A stretch of 9,156 nt of DNA, taken from contig JAUWHU010000085.1 of assembly GCA_030605705.1 (NCBI GenBank), positions 1 through 9,156 on the forward strand, in the 5' to 3' direction. Made by a program: the position numbers and the translations under genes. This document shows positions 6,179 through 9,156 of this stretch, piece by piece. This DNA comes from Thermoflexia bacterium (GTDB lineage Bacteria; Chloroflexota; Anaerolineae; B4-G1; SLSP01). The notes beneath the pieces were generated by a model that searched no databases, was not told the origin of the DNA, and saw only the letters and a program-made list of their open reading frames with translations. Position 1 is the first letter of the stretch. Each line of letters begins with the position of its first letter.

Positions 6179-7729
6179 TCACTCGCGGGAGATACGGACG
6201 TGACGGTGAGGCTCCCTCCCGAAGGACTGCGAGTCTAAGTTGGCCTTCCGCGCCAGCTCGTGCTGGTAACGGCGGATGTAGGCGTTCTGCGGCGTGAGGT
6301 CAATGAGCGCGGCATCCCGGCTCACGCGCCGGATGGCCTCCTCGGTCTCCCGCATGGCCCGCTCGAAGGCGTCGTCTCCCTGCTCCTCACCCAGGCGGAA
6401 TAGTTCGGACAGGAAGGACTCCATCTGCGCCACGGTGTTGGCCCGCAGCACGTAGACGGGAGTCGCCCGCCGCTCAGCATCCGCGATGACTTTGGGGCGT
6501 CGCCGGTAGTGTTGTTTGGAAGTCACCAGCACCTCCGCCTCACCCATCGAGTCTACGATCCGGATGGGCACGCGCAGCCCCTGCGCTGCGCGCAGCAGGC
6601 GGTTACGCGCTATTCCAAAGGGATATATCCGCATCTCTTTGACCCGGCGGCGTTTGGTGAGCGCGTAGGAGGCCAACTCCGCCGGGCCTGCTCCTGCCTC
6701 GTCCGCTTGCGGCACGGTGGGCGTCACGACGGTATCGTTGTGGATCTGTCCCTCCGCATCACGGTAGCGCAGTTCCGCCTGGGGCTGCCTGCCGCGCAGC
6801 AAAAAGTCCACCGACTCCGCTACGTTTCGGTGTATCAGCAACCGTTGGCGATCTTGGATCTCTACCAGGATGCTGAAAGTCGGCGGAGCGCGGCGCTCCA
6901 GCACAGTCTTCTGCGTGCCTCGCCGGCGCGCTTCCTCATCGGAGAGAGTGACGCTTTCGATGCCTCCGACCAGATCGGAGAGCGTTGGATTCAAGAGCAG
7001 GTTATCCAACGTGTTGCCGTGGGCCGTGGCGATGAGTTGCACGCCGCGCTCCGCGATGGTGCGGGCGGCTAAGGCCTCCAGTTCGCGGCCGATCTCGTCA
7101 ATCACGATGACTTCCGGGTTGTGGTTTTCCACCGCCTCGATCATCACCTCGTGTTGCAGATTGGGCATCGCTACCTGCATCCGCCGGGCGCGGCCGATCG
7201 CCGGGTGCGGGATGTCGCCATCGCCGCCGATCTCGTTTGACGTGTCCACGATCACGACGCGCTTGTTGGCAGCCAGCACGCGGGCGGCCTCGCGTAGCAT
7301 CGTCGTCTTCCCCACACCGGGACGGCCTAACAACAGCACGCTCTTGCCGGAGGTGATCAGGTCCTTGATGATGTCAATCGTGCCGTAGACAGCCCGTCCT
7401 ACCCGGCAGGTCAGCCCGACGACATCCCCGCGCCGGTTGCGGATAGCAGCGATGCGGTGCAGCGTCCGGGCAATGCCGGCGCGGTTATCCGCGTCAAATT
7501 CGCCGATCCGCTCCACGACGTAAGATATCTCCTCGCGGGCTACCTCGGTTTCGCGCAGCACTACTTCCCCATTGGTATAGCGGGCCGTGGGCACACGCCC
7601 CAGGTCCAGGATGACCTCTAAGAAATCGTCGCGGCGGCCCAGGAGATTCAAGGCCTCCTGGATATCCCCCGGCAACACCTGCATCAAGGCATCCAAATCA
7701 TCTGTTATAATTTGTGTTCCGTTTTCCAT
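6179..7729 (-). CDS. AAA ATPase with C-terminal R3H nucleic-acid-binding domain (Ycf45/SpoIIIAA-like)
   Basis: Predicted cytoplasmic ATPase that binds single-stranded nucleic acid; its physiological role is unknown. From the ATG at 7729 the product is 516 aa. Residues 1-105 form the N-terminal part typical of SpoIIIAA-like ATPases. The ATPase core spans about 105-300, with Walker A GRPGVGKTT at 135-143 and Walker B VIVIDE at 207-212. Its 'DTSNEIGGDGDIPHPAIGRA' stretch (162-181) is characteristic of the Ycf45/SpoIIIAA family. A linker (330-360) follows, then a basic region 'MRIYPFGIARNRLLRAA' (366-382) usual in these proteins. An R3H domain ends the protein (about 455-516), with the diagnostic R486-x-x-x-H490. 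A TTG at 7738, three codons upstream, is an alternative start. AGG at 7739-7741, nine bases before the ATG, is a modest ribosome-binding site. Probably the first gene of the minus-strand cluster. Confidence 0.9.
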   Translation of the reverse strand: MENGTQIITDDLDALMQVLPGDIQEALNLLGRRDDFLEVILDLGRVPTARYTNGEVVLRETEVAREEISYVVERIGEFDADNRAGIARTLHRIAAIRNRRGDVVGLTCRVGRAVYGTIDIIKDLITSGKSVLLLGRPGVGKTTMLREAARVLAANKRVVIVDTSNEIGGDGDIPHPAIGRARRMQVAMPNLQHEVMIEAVENHNPEVIVIDEIGRELEALAARTIAERGVQLIATAHGNTLDNLLLNPTLSDLVGGIESVTLSDEEARRRGTQKTVLERRAPPTFSILVEIQDRQRLLIHRNVAESVDFLLRGRQPQAELRYRDAEGQIHNDTVVTPTVPQADEAGAGPAELASYALTKRRRVKEMRIYPFGIARNRLLRAAQGLRVPIRIVDSMGEAEVLVTSKQHYRRRPKVIADAERRATPVYVLRANTVAQMESFLSELFRLGEEQGDDAFERAMRETEEAIRRVSRDAALIDLTPQNAYIRRYQHELARKANLDSQSFGREPHRHVRISRE

Positions 7730-7739
7730 TATTCCCAAC

Positions 7740-7752
7740 CTGGCTAAGCCAG
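7740..7752. promoter_or_regulatory. 13-base perfect palindrome upstream of the ATPase gene, possible operator
   Basis: CTGGCTAAGCCAG is a perfect palindrome of 6+1+6 bases, 11 bases upstream of the ATG at 7729. Position and symmetry fit a repressor site or a small 5'-leader hairpin, but a single copy proves nothing. Low confidence. Confidence 0.25.
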
Positions 7753-7764
7753 AACCAAAAAGCC

Positions 7765-7856
7765 AACCACAGATTGCACAGATTTCACCGATTTTTTAAC
7801 CCTATCTGTGTAATCAGTGCGTAGTGTGGGCAGGCAGTGCGCACAAATCTGTGGTT
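7765..7856. repeat. 'CACAGAT' type interspersed inverted repeat
   Basis: Outer arms AACCACAGATT (7765-7775) and AATCTGTGGTT (7846-7856) are perfect reverse complements. Inner arms CACAGAT (7777-7783) and ATCTGTG (7804-7810) are also perfect. The two-tier layout resembles the element at 1405-1487, and the sequence after the inner right arm matches that copy at 11 of 12 bases. About 35 extra bases lie between the right inner and outer arms (7811-7845), so this copy is not symmetrical. Confidence 0.75.
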
Positions 7857-7972
7857 CATTTTCTGCCACAAAAAACAAGAATCTTGCCGATAAGATATTA
7901 TTTAGTAATTTTACCACGATAAGAGAAGGGGGGAAACGCACTATGGCAGAAGTAACACCTCTCTTCCCAAAC

Positions 7973-8049
7973 GCTCCCAGCCCCCGTTCCCGGGGGCGAG
8001 TTGACGAGAAAACTTGCCCTGGGGACGCCCCCGAGACGGGGCTGGGAGC
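7973..8049. repeat. GC-rich inverted repeat with alternative inner hairpin
   Basis: The left arm begins GCTCCCAGCCCCC (7973) and runs through 7998; the right arm 8026-8049 ends in GGGGCTGGGAGC. They are reverse complements apart from a small bulge in the middle. An inner hairpin, 7994-8002 (GGGCGAGTT) with 8011-8019 (AACTTGCCC), can form nine pairs with one G-T. It shares bases 7994-7998 with the left outer arm, so the two folds partly compete. It may be a MITE-like element or a structured RNA; sequence alone does not decide. Confidence 0.75.
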
Positions 8050-8087
8050 AGTGTAAGTGCGGCTTTTGCCCTTATGCGGGGAAACGC

Positions 8088-8121
8088 AGTTTGGGGGAAT
8101 CACAGAGGATTCCCCCAAACT
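8088..8121. repeat. Perfect 14-base hairpin, terminator-like
   Basis: AGTTTGGGGGAATC (8088-8101) and GATTCCCCCAAACT (8108-8121) pair perfectly around a 6-base loop. On the plus strand the stem is followed by a short T-rich end (TTCT), too weak for a confident intrinsic terminator. It lies 11 bases upstream of the -35 box at 8133, where it could insulate the transporter promoter from upstream transcription. Confidence 0.6.
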
Positions 8122-8132
8122 TTCTCGACTAC

Positions 8133-8161
8133 TTGACAAAGCCCTCGGCTCATGCTACAAA
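8133..8161 (+). promoter_or_regulatory. Sigma70-type promoter for the MFS transporter gene
   Basis: Perfect -35 TTGACA at 8133-8138, a 17-base spacer, and -10 TACAAA at 8156-8161 preceded by TGC (8153-8155), an extended -10. Orientation is toward the transporter start at 8324, which would give a 5' leader of about 155 bases. The -10 matches consensus at four of six positions. Confidence 0.5.
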
Positions 8162-8249
8162 TTAGCACTTGAAAGACGAAGAAGCAGGGATGCCCGTTCA
8201 CGGCCACCCTCGTCAATGAAAGCCCGTGCTCAATAGGTGAGTCAAGATG

Positions 8250-8301
8250 CACCACAGAGGTTTTCGTTTCTTTTCTCTGCGTTCTCTGCGCCTCTGCGGT
8301 G
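8250..8301. repeat. 'CGCAGAG' type repeat hairpin in the transporter leader
   Basis: CACCACAGAGG (8250-8260) pairs with CCTCTGCGGTG (8291-8301) with one mismatch. The right side carries repeated CTCTGCG units (8275-8297), related to the outer arms of the palindrome at 1304-1581. Minus-strand translation gives 'FTAEAQRTQR', a peptide I recognise from spurious annotations of this repeat class. It ends 11 bases before the ribosome-binding site of the transporter gene. Confidence 0.7.
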
Positions 8302-8323
8302 AATGCTTTCATAGGAGATCAAC

Positions 8324-9156
8324 ATGAAAATGAAGCACTTCTTACGCCGGTTGCTACAACTGGATCGGCCAATCCCGCCCCGTAGCGCTACCGAGATCGC
8401 TGCCGAAGTCGAACGGAATTATCGCTGGAATTTCTGGGTGAGCCTGCTGGATGGGGCCAGCTTCCTGTTCAGTATCAGTTTCGCTTCATCCGCTACCATT
8501 CTGCCCCTGTTCATCAGCAAGCTGACCGATAGCCCTTTCCCCATCGGCCTGCTCGCGGTGATCGTGCAGGGCGGCTGGTTTCTGCCGCAGCTCTTCACCG
8601 CCAATCTCGTGGAACGATTGCCCCGCAAAAAGGTGGTCGTCGTCAATCTGGGCTTGTTTCTGGAACGGCTGCCCTACTGGGGGATCGCCGCCGCACCCCT
8701 CCTCGCGCTCCGCAGTCCCACCTTAGCGCTGGTCGTCTTTATGTTGGCCTACACCTGGCACACACTGGGGGCGGGGTCCGTGGCGACTTCCTGGCAGGAT
8801 ATGCTCGCGCGGATCTTCCCCGTCGAACGCCGGGGGAGCTTGTTTGGGCTGACCAACTTCGTCGGCACGGGTACCGGGGTGTTGGGAGCGATCGTGAGCG
8901 CCAAGATTTTGGATACCATTCCCTTTCCCACCAACTTCTTCATTATCTTTCTCATTGCGGCGCTCTTTATCCACCTGAGCTGGCTCTTCCTCGCCCTCAC
9001 CCGTGAACCGGCCCAGGCGGTGACGGCTACTCGCAAGAGCAACCGAGAGTTTTGGGCCGGGTTACCGCAGACGCTGCGGCAAGATGATAACTTCCGCCAT
9101 TTCCTGATCACCCGGTTGTGCCTGGCATTGGGCGCGATGGGCAGCGGTTTTATCAC
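8324..9156 (+). CDS. Major facilitator superfamily transporter, N-terminal part (cut by right edge)
   Basis: Predicted inner-membrane secondary transporter; the substrate cannot be told. The ATG at 8324 has AGGAG at 8313-8317, six bases upstream. 277 complete codons are present and no stop is reached, so the gene continues beyond the window. A cytoplasmic N-terminus of about 40 residues ('RNYRWNFWVSLLDGASF' at 31-47 leads into helix 1) is followed by hydrophobic segments at about 43-65, 72-93, 104-128, 132-155, 172-193 and 203-225, which is the first six-helix MFS bundle. A hydrophilic central loop (227-257) follows, then the start of helix 7. The loop between helices 2 and 3, 'VERLPRKKVVVV' (96-107), is a degenerate MFS motif A keeping basic residues; Arg169-Arg170 lie before helix 5. 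It is transcribed away from the ATPase cluster, with its own promoter candidate at 8133-8161. Confidence 0.85.
   Translation, partial: MKMKHFLRRLLQLDRPIPPRSATEIAAEVERNYRWNFWVSLLDGASFLFSISFASSATILPLFISKLTDSPFPIGLLAVIVQGGWFLPQLFTANLVERLPRKKVVVVNLGLFLERLPYWGIAAAPLLALRSPTLALVVFMLAYTWHTLGAGSVATSWQDMLARIFPVERRGSLFGLTNFVGTGTGVLGAIVSAKILDTIPFPTNFFIIFLIAALFIHLSWLFLALTREPAQAVTATRKSNREFWAGLPQTLRQDDNFRHFLITRLCLALGAMGSGFI

Larger units (their letters stand above)
7739..8323. other. Divergent intergenic region of 585 bases, no credible gene
   Basis: This lies between the start of the ATPase gene (minus) and the transporter gene (plus). From left to right it holds the 13-base palindrome, the CACAGAT-type repeat, an AT-rich block at about 7880-7915, a GC-rich inverted repeat at 7973-8049, a perfect 14-base hairpin at 8088-8121, a sigma70-like promoter at 8133-8161, and a leader containing a CGCAGAG-type repeat. 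An 11-base direct repeat GGGGAAACGCA (7930-7940 and 8078-8088) brackets the GC-rich element. Short frames here, including a 37-residue one from 7943, read straight through the inverted repeats and are not credible. Confidence 0.7.

Noticed and set aside
7706..7711. Perfect TATAAT on the plus strand inside the ATPase gene's 5' end
   Set aside because: No -35-like element at 16-18 bases upstream and no plus-strand gene close enough.
7943..8056. 37-residue ORF from an ATG behind a G-run
   Set aside because: Two-thirds of it lies in the GC-rich inverted repeat and composition follows that repeat, so it is more likely non-coding.
8190..8219. Possible 9-residue leader peptide in the transporter leader
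   Set aside because: There is no spaced ribosome-binding site and no run of one amino acid or other attenuation signature.
8100..8312. 70-residue minus-strand ORF
   Set aside because: Its N-terminus is the repeat-derived 'FTAEAQRTQR' type peptide and it crosses the hairpin and promoter region; no domain is visible.

Overview
The window (9156 bases, moderately GC-rich) looks like a chromosomal segment of a Chloroflexota bacterium, perhaps Anaerolineae-like. This is inferred from three things: a DUF3662-FHA protein next to a membrane-anchored FHA protein, a Ycf45/SpoIIIAA-type ATPase with an R3H domain beside thymidylate kinase, and gaps filled with the short interspersed repeats ('CGCAGAGACGCAAAG', 'CACGGAT', 'CAAGTTGG', 'GCCATTTGCCATTCG') that I associate with such genomes. 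No rRNA or tRNA gene, CRISPR array, IS element or phage gene was seen.

Layout. (1) 1-1375, plus strand: two tightly coupled FHA genes. The first is cut by the left edge. The second has one N-terminal membrane helix and a C-terminal tail that runs into repeat DNA. (2) 1376-1668: gap between convergent genes, largely made of an imperfect palindrome spanning 1304-1581. (3) 1669-7738, minus strand: a probable four-gene cluster read right to left, namely R3H/AAA ATPase, thymidylate kinase (tmk), a GT-C-type membrane glycosyltransferase and a calcineurin-like metallophosphoesterase. The last three are spaced 13 and 34 bases apart. A 206-base spacer of tandem repeats separates the ATPase from tmk. 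(4) 7739-8323: a 585-base divergent intergenic region with three inverted-repeat elements and a good sigma70-type promoter facing right. (5) 8324 to the right edge, plus strand: the N-terminal half of a major facilitator superfamily transporter.

Function. The FHA pair should bind phosphothreonine proteins and report Ser/Thr kinase signalling, probably at the membrane and linked to envelope growth by analogy with actinobacterial FhaA/FhaB. No kinase, phosphatase, RodA or PBP gene lies to the right of the pair. Tmk makes dTDP for DNA synthesis. The glycosyltransferase and phosphoesterase act at or near the membrane on substrates I cannot identify. Their clustering with tmk looks like genomic convenience rather than one pathway.

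The genes are of ordinary, recognisable families, and I found no convincing new multi-gene system. What merits a second look is non-coding: nested palindromes of related architecture at two loci, a 22-base tandem repeat abutting a stop codon, a structured element at 7973-8121 just upstream of a promoter, and repeat-driven extension of an FHA protein.
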